Part shown: piece by piece, positions 1 through 8,916 of the stretch
Layout of the letters: each line of letters starts with the position of its first letter
Numbering within the stretch: position 1 is the first letter of the stretch
Origin: Cellulophaga sp. RHA19
Lineage (GTDB): Bacteria; Bacteroidota; Bacteroidia; Flavobacteriales; Flavobacteriaceae
Direction: 5' to 3'
Assembly: GCF_002813425.1 (NCBI RefSeq)
Contig: NZ_PHUL01000001.1
Location: forward strand, 1,404,001 to 1,468,000
DNA: 64,000 nt
Translations under genes and position numbers: made by a program
Notes under the pieces: generated by a model
Told to the model about the DNA's origin: nothing
The model's database searches: none
What the model saw: only the letters and a program-made list of their open reading frames with translations

Positions 1-347
1 TAATAATGCAATAGTTAAGTATAAGTGTTTCATGTGTTAGTTTATTCATAAGACAATTAACTAGCTAAAATGTTACAGTATATTTTTGTTAATTGTATTT
101 TGTATAAACGTAGCGTGTAAAAAGACACTCATAAGGGTAGCAGAAAAGAAAATAGGATTAATAATGTAATCTTCTTCATAATTGTGTAAAACCACCTAAT
201 AACCTCAATGTATTACGTTTATTCTTCTCATATGCTATAAACACACGCACTTAGATTTTTAAGCTTTATTCACTTCACAAATGCAAATAAATGTAAAAGT
301 TCTTTTTTTTTGTTATAGTTGATAAAACGTACATTTTTAAAAACAAA
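1..347. other. gene-free stretch at the window start
   Basis: I find no convincing reading frame or RNA gene here. The stretch is very AT-rich with stops in all frames. A TAnnTTTG match (TATTTTTG, 81-88) is present, but such matches arise by chance in this composition and no gene follows it, so I do not call a promoter. The stretch ends at the terminator of the PEP carboxykinase gene. Confidence 0.6.
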
Positions 348-378
348 AAATCCAGAGAAGCTAGCTCCTCTGGATTTT
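348..378 (-). terminator. intrinsic terminator of pckA
   Basis: Inverted repeat AATCCAGAG / CTCTGGATT with a short loop. On the minus strand it is followed by a T-rich run. It lies about 40 bases beyond the pckA stop codon. Confidence 0.85.
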
Positions 379-419
379 GTAATTAAAATTATTAAGCTGT
401 ACTAAGTACAGTGTTATGC

Positions 420-2036
420 TTAAAAGGCGTAGCGTTGTGGGCCACCTCTTCTAATTTCTTCATTAGCGTAAGACTCAAACTTGGCAAAGTTTTCGCGGAA
501 CGCGTTAGACAATTTAAAAGCAGTTTTGTAGTATGCTTCATCATCATTCCAAGTTGTTCTTGGGCTAAGTACCTCTGTAGGTACACCTGGGCACTCTCTT
601 GGTTGTGCAACACCAAATACAGAGTGTATGTGGTATTTATCATAAGAGTATAAACCTAAATCGCCATTTAATACAGCATTAATCATAGCACGTGTGTACT
701 TCAATTTCATACGTGTACCAACACCGTAAGGTCCGCCTGTCCAGCCAGTGTTAACCAACCATACATTAACCCCAGCTTCTTGCATTTTTGCACTTAGCAT
801 TTCTGCATATTTAGTTGGGTGTAATGGCATAAAAGGTGCGCCAAAACAAGCAGAAAAAGATGGTACCGGCTCTACAACACCAGCTTCTGTACCTGCAACT
901 TTAGCAGTGTAACCAGATATAAAGTGGTAAGCAGCTTGTGCAGGAGTTAGTTTAGATATTGGAGGCAGTACACCAAATGCATCTGCTGTTAAAAAGAATA
1001 TATTTTTAGGGTTAGTACCTATAGATGGTTCTTGTATGTTCTCTATATTATAAATAGGGTAACTAACTCTTGTGTTTTGTGTAATAGAAGTGTTTGCAAA
1101 ATCTACAACACCTTTATCATCCATTACAATGTTTTCTAAAATGGCACCTTTTTTAATTGCACCAAAAATTTCTGGTTCGTTTTCTGCAGATAGGTTAATT
1201 ACTTTAGCGTAACAACCACCTTCAAAATTAAAAACAGAATTTTCGTTTGTCCAACCGTGCTCATCGTCACCAATTAATTTTCTGTTAGGATCTGCAGACA
1301 GGGTAGTTTTACCTGTACCAGATAAGCCAAAGAAAATAGCAGTGTCACCATCTTTACCAACGTTTGCAGAACAGTGCATAGGCAATGTGTCTTTGTAAAC
1401 AGGTAAAATAAAGTTTAACGCAGAAAAAATACCTTTTTTAATTTCTCCTGTGTAACCAGTACCACCAATTAAAGCAATTTTTCTTGTAAAGTTTAAAATT
1501 GCAAAATTGTGTTGGCGTGTACCATCTACTTCTGGGTCTGCCATAAAACCAGGGGCATTAACAACAGTCCATTCTGGATCAAAGCCATTTAGCTCTTCTA
1601 CAGTTGGTCTTAAAAACATGTTGTAAGCAAACATATTAGACCAAGGGTACTCGTTAATAACTCTAATGTTTAACTTGTAATCTTTATCAGCGCATGCGTA
1701 AGCATCTCTAACATAAAGTTCTTTTTCGTTTAGATAATCAATCACTTTGTCATAAAGTGCATCAAATTTATCTGGTGCAAAAGGAATGTTAATATCTCCC
1801 CACCAAACTTTGTCAGCAGTTACATCATCCTTTACAATAAATCTATCCATAGGAGATCTACCTGTAAATTCGCCAGTATTAATTGCTAAAGCTCCAGAAG
1901 AGGCTTCTTTACCCATATCTTTTTCCAAAGTTATTTTGTGCAATTCTGACGGAGATAATTGATAATTAATGTCAGTGCTTGTAATACCATATTCCTCCAA
2001 CGAAATCGTTTTCGTGTCTGGACTATAAGTGCTCAT
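420..2036 (-). CDS. pckA: phosphoenolpyruvate carboxykinase (ATP)
   Basis: Converts oxaloacetate and ATP to phosphoenolpyruvate, CO2 and ADP in the cytoplasm, the first committed step of gluconeogenesis. The 538-residue length matches the ATP-dependent family. The P-loop GLSGTGKT is at residues 237-244, followed by the kinase-2 stretch LIGDDEHGW near 254-262. The oxaloacetate-binding arginine lies in the GRSP motif near residue 60. The ATG at 2036 is preceded by a TAnnTTTG element at 2059-2066. It is a single-gene unit with its own terminator. It fits a metabolism based on amino acids, for which hut, ald and hmgA genes are present in this window. Identification is secure. Confidence 0.97.
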   Translation of the reverse strand: MSTYSPDTKTISLEEYGITSTDINYQLSPSELHKITLEKDMGKEASSGALAINTGEFTGRSPMDRFIVKDDVTADKVWWGDINIPFAPDKFDALYDKVIDYLNEKELYVRDAYACADKDYKLNIRVINEYPWSNMFAYNMFLRPTVEELNGFDPEWTVVNAPGFMADPEVDGTRQHNFAILNFTRKIALIGGTGYTGEIKKGIFSALNFILPVYKDTLPMHCSANVGKDGDTAIFFGLSGTGKTTLSADPNRKLIGDDEHGWTNENSVFNFEGGCYAKVINLSAENEPEIFGAIKKGAILENIVMDDKGVVDFANTSITQNTRVSYPIYNIENIQEPSIGTNPKNIFFLTADAFGVLPPISKLTPAQAAYHFISGYTAKVAGTEAGVVEPVPSFSACFGAPFMPLHPTKYAEMLSAKMQEAGVNVWLVNTGWTGGPYGVGTRMKLKYTRAMINAVLNGDLGLYSYDKYHIHSVFGVAQPRECPGVPTEVLSPRTTWNDDEAYYKTAFKLSNAFRENFAKFESYANEEIRRGGPQRYAF

Positions 2037-2058
2037 AGTTTTAGTTTTAATGTTAATG

Positions 2059-2066
2059 CAAAGCTA
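2059..2066 (-). promoter_or_regulatory. -7 promoter element of pckA
   Basis: The minus strand reads TAGCTTTG, matching the Bacteroidota TAnnTTTG element, 23 bases upstream of the pckA ATG. I see no clear -33 TTTG. Confidence 0.5.
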
Positions 2067-2104
2067 AAAAAAAAATACAGTTATATGGTTTAATTATCAA
2101 ATGT

Positions 2105-2491
2105 TTAGTTAAAATGTTTAAAAATGCGATAACCTAATAAAAACCATCCAATTATTAAAAATAATCCACCAATTGGAGTTGCAAAAGCAATAGATTTTGC
2201 ATTAAATCCTAAAATAGTATCAATACTTAAAACATATATAGAGAAGCTAAAAAGAATAATACCTATTACTAAAACGTAAAAAATTGGTTTCTTTTGCTTT
2301 ACTGTAAGCTGCGGTAATAGGCCTAAAACAAGTAAAAGCAAGGCGTGATACATTTGGTATTGAGCTCCGGTTTTGTATGATGCAATAGACTTGGCATCTA
2401 CTAAATTTTCTAATCCATGAGCACCAAATGCACCAATGATTACAGCCGTAAAACCAAAAAATACTCCTGCACTTAAAATTGTTTTGTTCAT
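2105..2491 (-). CDS. DUF423 family small membrane protein
   Basis: A 128-residue protein with about four hydrophobic segments (near residues 5-25, 45-65, 70-90 and 95-120). The N-terminal AVIIGAFGAHGLE stretch is the hallmark of the DUF423/YgdD inner-membrane family. The molecular function of the family is unknown. It is divergent from the saccharopine dehydrogenase gene, with under 80 bases between the starts. Length and hydropathy fit the family. Nothing in the context reveals a substrate. Confidence 0.85.
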   Translation of the reverse strand: MNKTILSAGVFFGFTAVIIGAFGAHGLENLVDAKSIASYKTGAQYQMYHALLLLVLGLLPQLTVKQKKPIFYVLVIGIILFSFSIYVLSIDTILGFNAKSIAFATPIGGLFLIIGWFLLGYRIFKHFN

Positions 2492-2570
2492 AACAAAAAA
2501 CGTTTGTAAATTTATAAATGTAACAAAACTGATGTTTTCATCAGTATCACTATCAAAAGTAATAAAACAT

Positions 2571-3944
2571 ATGTTAAGACAAATACTTGTATTGGGAGCC
2601 GGAAAATCTACAGCTTATTTATTAGATTATTTACTTGGTAAGGCAAAAGAAGAAAACTTACATATAACTATAGGAGACCTACAACCGCAAAATATAGCTC
2701 CAAATATTGCAAACCACAATGCGTGTACAGTTGTTGGTTTAGATATTTTTAATATTGAAGAGAGACAAAAGCTAATACAAAGTGCTACTATAGTAATATC
2801 TATGCTGCCTGCTAGTTTACACATATTAGTAGCTAAAGATTGTGTTGGTTTTAAAAAGCACTTAGTTACAGCATCTTATGTTAGTGATGAGTTAATGGGC
2901 TTAGATAAGCAGGTTAAAGAAAATAAACTTGTTTTTATGAACGAGATAGGATTAGATCCTGGTATAGATCATATGAGTGCCATGCAAATTATAGATGATA
3001 TTAGAGAGCAAGGCGGTAAAATGTTGTTGTTTGAGTCTTTTACTGGTGGTTTAGTAGCGCCAGAGAGCGATACTAATTTATGGAACTATAAGTTTACTTG
3101 GAACCCAAGAAACGTTGTTGTTGCGGGTCAAGGTGGTGCAGCAAAATTTATACAAGAGGGTACTTATAAATACATACCTTATAACAAACTGTTTAGAAGA
3201 ACCGAATTTTTTAATGTAGAAGGTTTTGGTAGGTTTGAAGGCTACGCAAACAGAGACTCTTTAAAATATAGAGAAGCTTATGGCTTACAAGATGTACTTA
3301 CTTTATATAGAGGAACAATGCGCAGAGTTGGTTTCTCTAAGGCTTGGAATATGTTTGTAGAACTAGGAATGACAGATGATAGTTATACTATTGAAAACTC
3401 TGAAAATATGAGTTACAGATCGTTTACCAATTTGTTTTTGCCATATTCACCAACAGATTCTGTGGAGCTTAAATTGCGTCATTACCTAAAAATAGATCAG
3501 GATGATGTTATGTGGGGTAAGCTGCTAGAACTTCATATTTTTGATGATTCTAAATTTATAACTTTAAAAAATGGTACTCCTGCTCAAATATTACAACAAA
3601 TTTTAGAGCAAAGCTGGACGTTAGATAAGGATGATAAGGATATGATTGTGATGTATCATAAATTTGGCTACACACTTAACGGAGAACAAAAACAAATAGA
3701 CTCTAATATGGTTGCCTTGGGTAAAAACCAAACGCATACTGCAATGGCAAAAACTGTTGGTTTGCCAGTTGCCATAGCAACCTTGCTAATTTTAAATAAT
3801 AAAGTTAAAAATTACGGTGTGCAAATACCTATAACTAAAGACATTTACGAGCCTATTTTAAACGAGTTACAAGAGTATGGTATTGTGTTTAAAGAATATA
3901 ATACAGAGTATAAAGGGTACAATTCTACAGTAGAACATAGTTAG
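2571..3944 (+). CDS. saccharopine dehydrogenase family protein
   Basis: A 457-residue NAD(P)-dependent oxidoreductase. The Rossmann glycine motif is at the extreme N-terminus (VLGAGKSTAYLLDYL, about residues 6-20), and the C-terminal saccharopine dehydrogenase fold fills the rest. Family members interconvert saccharopine with glutamate and aminoadipate semialdehyde in lysine metabolism; close relatives act on other opine-like substrates. I chose the ATG at 2571 because it puts the Rossmann motif at its usual place. An upstream in-frame ATG at 2436 would run into the divergent DUF423 gene and add an implausible tail. The Lrp/AsnC regulator 48 bases downstream suggests an amino-acid-responsive locus. 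The exact substrate is not provable from sequence. Confidence 0.88.
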   Translation: MLRQILVLGAGKSTAYLLDYLLGKAKEENLHITIGDLQPQNIAPNIANHNACTVVGLDIFNIEERQKLIQSATIVISMLPASLHILVAKDCVGFKKHLVTASYVSDELMGLDKQVKENKLVFMNEIGLDPGIDHMSAMQIIDDIREQGGKMLLFESFTGGLVAPESDTNLWNYKFTWNPRNVVVAGQGGAAKFIQEGTYKYIPYNKLFRRTEFFNVEGFGRFEGYANRDSLKYREAYGLQDVLTLYRGTMRRVGFSKAWNMFVELGMTDDSYTIENSENMSYRSFTNLFLPYSPTDSVELKLRHYLKIDQDDVMWGKLLELHIFDDSKFITLKNGTPAQILQQILEQSWTLDKDDKDMIVMYHKFGYTLNGEQKQIDSNMVALGKNQTHTAMAKTVGLPVAIATLLILNNKVKNYGVQIPITKDIYEPILNELQEYGIVFKEYNTEYKGYNSTVEHS

Positions 3945-3992
3945 CATTTAAAGCTATATTGGTATATTTACGGTTAATTTATAACTAGACTT

Positions 3993-4463
3993 ATGAAATT
4001 TGATAACGATAGAATAAAAATTGACGGAATAGACAAGAAAATTATAAGGTATCTAATGCAAGATGCTCGTAAGCCTATTTTAGAAATTGCTCGTAAAATA
4101 GGAATTTCTGGTGCTGCAATTCACCAACGTTTACGTAAGTTAGAAACGTCCGGACTTATGTCTGGTTCTAAGTTTGTTATAAACCCTAAAGTTTTGGGCT
4201 ATACCACAATGGCATATATTGGTATTTTTTTAGATAAAGCTATGAGTAACCCAAGTGCAGTTAAAGAGCTAGAGAAAATTCCAGAGGTTTTAGAGTGTCA
4301 TTATACTACGGGTAACTGGTCTATTTTAATAAAAGTTTTGTGTAAAGATAATGAGCACCTTATGCAGGTGTTAAATAAAGAAATACAACAAATACAAGGT
4401 ATTTCTAGAACAGAAACCTTTATATCATTAGATCAGCAAATAGATAGGCAAATACAGATATAA
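3993..4463 (+). CDS. Lrp/AsnC family transcriptional regulator
   Basis: A 156-residue regulator. An N-terminal helix-turn-helix lies at about residues 15-55 (DGIDKKIIRYLMQDAR then AIHQRLRKLE), and a RAM/AsnC ligand-binding domain at about 70-150. Such proteins assemble into octamers and respond to amino acids. It follows the saccharopine dehydrogenase gene on the same strand and may be co-transcribed with it or control it. The ligand cannot be read from the sequence. Length and domain order are canonical. Confidence 0.92.
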   Translation: MKFDNDRIKIDGIDKKIIRYLMQDARKPILEIARKIGISGAAIHQRLRKLETSGLMSGSKFVINPKVLGYTTMAYIGIFLDKAMSNPSAVKELEKIPEVLECHYTTGNWSILIKVLCKDNEHLMQVLNKEIQQIQGISRTETFISLDQQIDRQIQI

Positions 4464-4511
4464 TTGTAGCTATTTATGACAAATGTTCTAGTTTTAAACT
4501 CATTTTAATAG

Positions 4512-4519
4512 TAAATTTG
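4512..4519 (+). promoter_or_regulatory. -7 promoter element, close to the next start codon
   Basis: TAAATTTG matches the TAnnTTTG element and ends only four bases before the GTG start at 4524. If it is used, the mRNA would be leaderless or nearly so. Confidence 0.4.
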
Positions 4520-4523
4520 CGGC

Positions 4524-4883
4524 GTGAAACAAACGTTACTCATAATAGCATTTATTATATGTCTTAAACCAATATTCCCGTTTATGGAGTATGTGGTTAA
4601 TTATGATTATATCTCTAAGGTTTTGTGTATAAATCAAGACAAGCCAGAGTTAGAGTGTAATGGTAAGTGTGCTTTAATGAAATCTATAGAGAAGTCTACC
4701 CAGGAAGAGCACAATGAGCAAGGTGTTGTAAAATCTGAGTTTCAGTTGTTGTTTCATCAAAATAGTGAAGATCTTTTTTTGAGTTCACAATCTACTTTAG
4801 AAAAAAAATCGAAAATACTTTCTGCAGAGAGTACCTATAACTACAAATCGGTTTTTGGCCTTTTACGTCCTCCTATTTCTTAA
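4524..4883 (+). CDS. small exported/membrane protein with CNGKC motif
   Basis: A 119-residue protein. It has an N-terminal hydrophobic segment (residues 4-20), then the recognisable stretch NYDYISKVLC, DKPELECNGKC (about residues 27-49) and a charged, variable C-terminus. I recognise this as a widespread but uncharacterised Bacteroidota family often found beside metal-uptake or TonB-receptor genes; that association is recollection, not seen here. The start is a GTG at 4524, which places the hydrophobic segment at the N-terminus as in relatives. The spaced cysteines suggest metal or disulfide chemistry in the periplasm. It precedes the MbnP/MbnH-like genes, so a copper-related role is an inference. 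Confidence 0.7.
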   Translation: MKQTLLIIAFIICLKPIFPFMEYVVNYDYISKVLCINQDKPELECNGKCALMKSIEKSTQEEHNEQGVVKSEFQLLFHQNSEDLFLSSQSTLEKKSKILSAESTYNYKSVFGLLRPPIS

Positions 4884-5116
4884 ATTTTATTAGTTAAGCT
4901 TCGTATTAATGTGATTTTTCAGTCTTTGTAAAATCATAATTTCTTTGTGTTGTTTATTATCAACCTAAAGCTTAACAACGCCGCTGTTTATTTTTTTAAA
5001 AAAGTCAATACTCCCATTTCGTTTTATAGAAATATGGTGCTGTAATATGATTTTTTTAGAACTAAACGCACAATAAAATCATACAAAATAGAATAAGAAA
5101 TAAGTAAAAGTTTAAA
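4884..5116 (+). promoter_or_regulatory. intergenic region with TGATTTT/AAAATCA dyads before the MbnP-like gene
   Basis: Two inverted repeats share one core. TGATTTT (4912-4918) pairs with AAAATCA (4930-4936). TATGATTTT (5046-5054) pairs perfectly with AAAATCATA (5075-5083). They could be operator half-sites or hairpins of the leader. I see no clear TAnnTTTG element. Their regulatory meaning is inferred. Confidence 0.35.
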
Positions 5117-5947
5117 ATGAAAACAAATTTTTTAAAATCGATAGTAGTAAGTTTTAGTTTAATAGCATTAGCATCTTGTTCGTCTGATGATGACGGAGAA
5201 ATGGATAATGTAAATCCAGGACAGGTTACTTTAGAGTTTGATAGTGGCTTTGCAGGAAATGAGTTAACACTAGGAACAGCTAATACAGCAAATGCAAACG
5301 GTGAGGCTTTAACGGTATCTCGTTTAAACTACATAATAAGTAACATTGTTTTAATAGATGAAGACGGTATGGAGTATTCATACCCAAAAGAAAGTAGCTA
5401 TTTTATTATTAGTGAAGATTCTAATGATGAGCTTGCTGATAATACAGAAATAGTTTTAGAAGGTGTGCCAGCAGGTACATACAAAGCTGTTAAGTTTGGT
5501 ATTGGTGTAGATAAAGAAAAATACGATCAAGGTTTAAGCGGAGCAGGAGATTTTTGGGATGCTGCTAGTGAGTATGATATGACATGGTCTTGGGCTTCTG
5601 GTTACAAGTATATCAATTTTGAAGGAGCTTATACATCTGGTACAACTACAGATGAAAATTTTAAAGTTCACTTGGGTAGAGCTAGTGATGAGGTTACTAA
5701 TTACACAGAAACTACTATAGAGGTACCAACTGGTTCTGCAATTATTGTAAATGAAGATATGGCTCCAGAAGTACATATTATTACAGATGCAAATGCACTT
5801 TTAACAGCTAAACAAGCAGTAAGTTTAGAGGCTTATGGCAATGCAATTATGGGTGGCGAAGGTGCTGTAAAAGTAGCGGCTAACGTACCATTAGTTTTTA
5901 AGGTAGATCACGTACATAATAATGAAGCTGGTAACAGTAGTCATTAA
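5117..5947 (+). CDS. MbnP-like copper-binding periplasmic lipoprotein
   Basis: A 276-residue lipoprotein with signal peptide and lipobox LIALASC (Cys21). The core matches the MbnP family: an RLNYIISNIVLID strand near residue 69 and the diagnostic MTWSWASGYKYINFEG at residues 155-170. Candidate metal ligands are His185, His220, His255 and His257. In characterised MbnP, the partner MbnH oxidises a tryptophan to kynurenine, which permits copper binding; Trp157 or Trp159 would be the candidate here by motif position. The next gene encodes an MbnH-like diheme protein. No methanobactin precursor is visible. The family assignment is strong; the copper role is inferred. Confidence 0.85.
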   Translation: MKTNFLKSIVVSFSLIALASCSSDDDGEMDNVNPGQVTLEFDSGFAGNELTLGTANTANANGEALTVSRLNYIISNIVLIDEDGMEYSYPKESSYFIISEDSNDELADNTEIVLEGVPAGTYKAVKFGIGVDKEKYDQGLSGAGDFWDAASEYDMTWSWASGYKYINFEGAYTSGTTTDENFKVHLGRASDEVTNYTETTIEVPTGSAIIVNEDMAPEVHIITDANALLTAKQAVSLEAYGNAIMGGEGAVKVAANVPLVFKVDHVHNNEAGNSSH

Positions 5948-6026
5948 AATTTAATAGTGTGTTACGGGCCTGGTTTTAGTTTTGGTTTTAGCTGGGCTTG
6001 TAGCTCCTATTTTTTATTTAGTTGAT

Positions 6027-7055
6027 ATGAAGAAAATTAGTTTCTTTTTAACTTTGTTAGCTGTTGTGGGTTGTCAAAATAGTGATGATGGTTACACCAA
6101 TGTTTCGGTAGAATTAGAGGTGCCAGCTCATTTTCCGGAGGTAACGTACAACTTAACTAACAACCCGTTAACAGAAAACGGAATAGAGCTTGGTCGTAAA
6201 TTGTTTTATGATGGTGCAGTATCTTCTACAGGTACAATTTCTTGCGGATCTTGTCATGAACAAAAATATGCATTTACACATCACGGACATACATTTAGCC
6301 ATGGCGTAAACGATTTAGAGGGAACAAGAAACACGCCGCCTGTGCAAAATATGGCTTTTTTAGAAAATTTTGCCTGGGATGGTGCAACTGGTCATTTAGA
6401 CCTTTTTCCTGTAATTCCTATTACTACAGAGGTAGAAATGGATGAGACGCTAGAAAATGTTATAGAAAAACTGAAGAACAAATCTGGTTACAAAAAACTG
6501 TTTGCTGAGGCTTTTGAAGATGGAGAAGTGAATTCTGAAAACTTTTTGTTAGCATTATCGCAGTTTATGGTAACTATGATTTCTGCAGATGCAAAGTATG
6601 ATAAGTATATAAATAAAGAAGTTCAACTAACCGAAGTGGAAGAACAGGGTTTAGCTCTTTTTGAGCAAAAATGTGCTAGTTGCCACGCTACAGCATTGTT
6701 TTCTGATGGAAGTTTTAGAAATAATGGCTTGCAACCTAATCCTAAATTAGATGATATAGGAAGAGGAAAAGTAACTGGTTTTGTGGCTGATAATTACAAA
6801 TTTAAAGTGCCAAGTCTTAGAAATATAGCGGTAACAGCGCCATATATGCATGATGGGCGTTTTGGATCTTTAGAGGCGGTATTGGCTTTTTATAATGAAG
6901 GAGTTGTAGATTCAGAAACGCTAGATCCGTTGTTAAATAACAATGGTAATTTAGGTATTGCTACAACAGAGGATGAGAGGGTTGCAATTATTGCTTTTTT
7001 AAATACCCTTACGGATAATACCTTTTTAACAGACGAACGATTTTCAGAAAAATAG
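6027..7055 (+). CDS. MbnH-like diheme cytochrome c peroxidase family lipoprotein
   Basis: A 342-residue c-type cytochrome exported as a lipoprotein (signal ending LLAVVGC, Cys16). Two haem attachment sites are visible: CGSCH at 73-77 and CASCH at 216-220. A later APYMHDG supplies a possible axial Met. The fold is the MauG/bacterial cytochrome c peroxidase family, within which MbnH modifies MbnP. I chose the ATG at 6027 because it starts directly before the signal peptide; upstream non-ATG starts add an implausible hydrophobic stretch. It lies 79 bases after the MbnP-like gene and 3 bases before the barrel gene, so the three probably form an operon. Confidence 0.88.
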   Translation: MKKISFFLTLLAVVGCQNSDDGYTNVSVELEVPAHFPEVTYNLTNNPLTENGIELGRKLFYDGAVSSTGTISCGSCHEQKYAFTHHGHTFSHGVNDLEGTRNTPPVQNMAFLENFAWDGATGHLDLFPVIPITTEVEMDETLENVIEKLKNKSGYKKLFAEAFEDGEVNSENFLLALSQFMVTMISADAKYDKYINKEVQLTEVEEQGLALFEQKCASCHATALFSDGSFRNNGLQPNPKLDDIGRGKVTGFVADNYKFKVPSLRNIAVTAPYMHDGRFGSLEAVLAFYNEGVVDSETLDPLLNNNGNLGIATTEDERVAIIAFLNTLTDNTFLTDERFSEK

Positions 7056-7058
7056 AAT

Positions 7059-8036
7059 ATGAAAAAATTAATAATAATAGCATGTCTATTGGTTGTGTGC
7101 AATGTGTTTGCAATACATAAAACGGAGCCAACAGATAGTTTGCAAACGGTGACAACTACAAAGCATTACATTTTTGAGGACTTTTGTGACACTTGTGGTT
7201 GTAGTGGTAATGGCGGTAGTATGGGGTTTGGTACTGGTTTAGATACTAATTTTGCAGGAGTGCGTTACATATCTCAAAGTTACCAATCTAGAGATGGTAT
7301 TTTTAACGACTCTCCTTGGATAGATGAAAACTTTAATACACTACAGGCTTGGGGTAGAGTGCCAATTGGTAAGCGTTTTTTAGTAAATGCAATTGTGCCT
7401 TATCATTTTCATAATAGAGAGTTTGCAAACAAATCTTCTCAGAATATTAATGGTTTAGGAGATATAACAGTTTTAAGTTTTTACAAAATATTAGCAAAAC
7501 AAGATAGTATTATGGTGGTTGGCCCACAACACTCTTTGCAAATAGGTGGTGGTGTAAAAATGCCAACCGGTAGTTTTGATAGAGCTAATAATACAGGCAG
7601 TGTAAACACCAGTTTTCAGCTAGGAACAGGGAGTTGGGATTATGTTACGGCGGTAAATTACGGACTTTCTCATAACAATTGGGGAATGTCTGCAATGGTT
7701 AATTATACTTTTAAAACAAAAAACTCTAAAGACTACCAGTTTGGTAATCAGTTAAATTATGGGTTAAATACTTATAAAACATATTACTTGTCTACTAATT
7801 TTGCGCTAACACCTGCAATTGGTGTTGGTGGTGAAAATTATAGTGAGGATGAGTCTTACAACTTAACGGTTTTAAATACGGGGGGCGATGTATTTTTTGG
7901 TAAGCTAAGCGTAGAGGCTAGTTATAAAAAGTACTCTTTAGGTGTTACAAGTATGTTGCCAATAGATCAGGATTTAAACAACGGAAAGGTTGAGGTTAAA
8001 AACAGGTTTTCATTGTATTTAAACATTAACATATAG
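7059..8036 (+). CDS. outer-membrane barrel-like protein of the MbnP/MbnH cassette
   Basis: A 325-residue protein with a Sec signal peptide (cleavage near residue 19). A short Cys motif follows (DFCDTCGCSGNGG, Cys43, Cys46, Cys48), then many alternating amphipathic strands typical of an outer-membrane beta-barrel. The strands begin near residue 55 and end in an aromatic/hydrophobic final strand (FSLYLNINI). I do not recognise a named family with certainty. The CxxCxC motif at the mature N-terminus and the 3-base gap after the MbnH-like gene suggest metal handling at the outer membrane, but transport is not demonstrated. It could instead be a structural or sensor barrel. Confidence 0.7.
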   Translation: MKKLIIIACLLVVCNVFAIHKTEPTDSLQTVTTTKHYIFEDFCDTCGCSGNGGSMGFGTGLDTNFAGVRYISQSYQSRDGIFNDSPWIDENFNTLQAWGRVPIGKRFLVNAIVPYHFHNREFANKSSQNINGLGDITVLSFYKILAKQDSIMVVGPQHSLQIGGGVKMPTGSFDRANNTGSVNTSFQLGTGSWDYVTAVNYGLSHNNWGMSAMVNYTFKTKNSKDYQFGNQLNYGLNTYKTYYLSTNFALTPAIGVGGENYSEDESYNLTVLNTGGDVFFGKLSVEASYKKYSLGVTSMLPIDQDLNNGKVEVKNRFSLYLNINI

Positions 8037-8123
8037 CAAAGTAAAGTTGGGTGTAGTGAGCAACGCTAACTAGAGTTGGTTCTAATGGTTTGGGGAATTT
8101 TTTAGAGCAACATTATGCCCAAT

Positions 8124-8160
8124 AAAAAAGGGTGTCTTTTAAAGACACCCTTTTGCTTTT
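8124..8160. terminator. bidirectional intrinsic terminator
   Basis: Perfect repeat AAAAGGGTGTCTTT / AAAGACACCCTTTT with T-rich flanks on both strands. It lies between the convergent barrel gene and the zinc peptidase gene. Confidence 0.88.
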
Positions 8161-8176
8161 TATGTACTGTAAATAG

Positions 8177-8875
8177 TTAATCTCTAGCAAATACTTGGTA
8201 AGCCCAGTATATTAAAGAGGCTAATGCACCTAAAGCAGCAACTAAATATGTTCTGGCAGCCCATTTTAAAGCGTCTTCAGCGCCAGCATATTCTTCTTGG
8301 CTAAGCATATTTTTATTTTTTAACCAAGCTAATGCACGGTTACTGGCATCGTACTCTACAGGTAAAGTAACAAAACTAAATAATGTAGCAAAACCCATCA
8401 TTACCAAACCGGCAACTGCTATCCAAAATCCTACACCACCAGCAATACCAGACACTGCCATTAAAACAACGCCCCCGTAAACTACCCATTGAGACATACT
8501 AGATGTTACACTAACAATAGGCACTAATTTAGAGCGCATTGTTAGCCATTGGTATGCTGTAGCGTGTTGTACTGCGTGTCCGCATTCGTGAGCTGCAACC
8601 GCTGCAGCAGCTGCATTGCGTTGGTTGTAAACACCTTCACTAAGGTTTACTGTTTTATTTGCTGGGTTATAATGGTCTGTTAACATACCAGGAGTAGAAA
8701 TCACTTTTACATCTCTAATGCCATTATCTGCTAACATTTTTTCAGCTATTTCTGCACCACTCATTCCGTTGCGTAATTGCACCTTAGAGTACTTTTTAAA
8801 TTTGCTTTTAAGTCTATTGCTAACAATCCAGCTAACTAAAGCAACTGCACCAATAATAATATAATATGTATACAT
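8177..8875 (-). CDS. membrane zinc metallopeptidase (YugP-like, PF04298 type)
   Basis: A 232-residue inner-membrane protein with an N-terminal transmembrane segment (residues 3-20). The zinc motif HECGHAVQH begins at His96, with His96 and His100 as ligands and Glu97 as catalyst. Hydrophobic segments follow at about 125-170 and 205-225. The family is annotated as neutral zinc metallopeptidase; its physiological substrates are not established. It is a single gene with a terminator on the 3' side. The length is typical. Confidence 0.9.
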   Translation of the reverse strand: MYTYYIIIGAVALVSWIVSNRLKSKFKKYSKVQLRNGMSGAEIAEKMLADNGIRDVKVISTPGMLTDHYNPANKTVNLSEGVYNQRNAAAAAVAAHECGHAVQHATAYQWLTMRSKLVPIVSVTSSMSQWVVYGGVVLMAVSGIAGGVGFWIAVAGLVMMGFATLFSFVTLPVEYDASNRALAWLKNKNMLSQEEYAGAEDALKWAARTYLVAALGALASLIYWAYQVFARD

Positions 8876-8916
8876 AGTTTGTGTTTAAAAAAATAAATAT
8901 AACAATTAAAAAGCAA

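Noticed and set aside
1..347. AT-rich stretch with a TATTTTTG sequence
   Set aside because: No gene follows the element, so a promoter is not supported.
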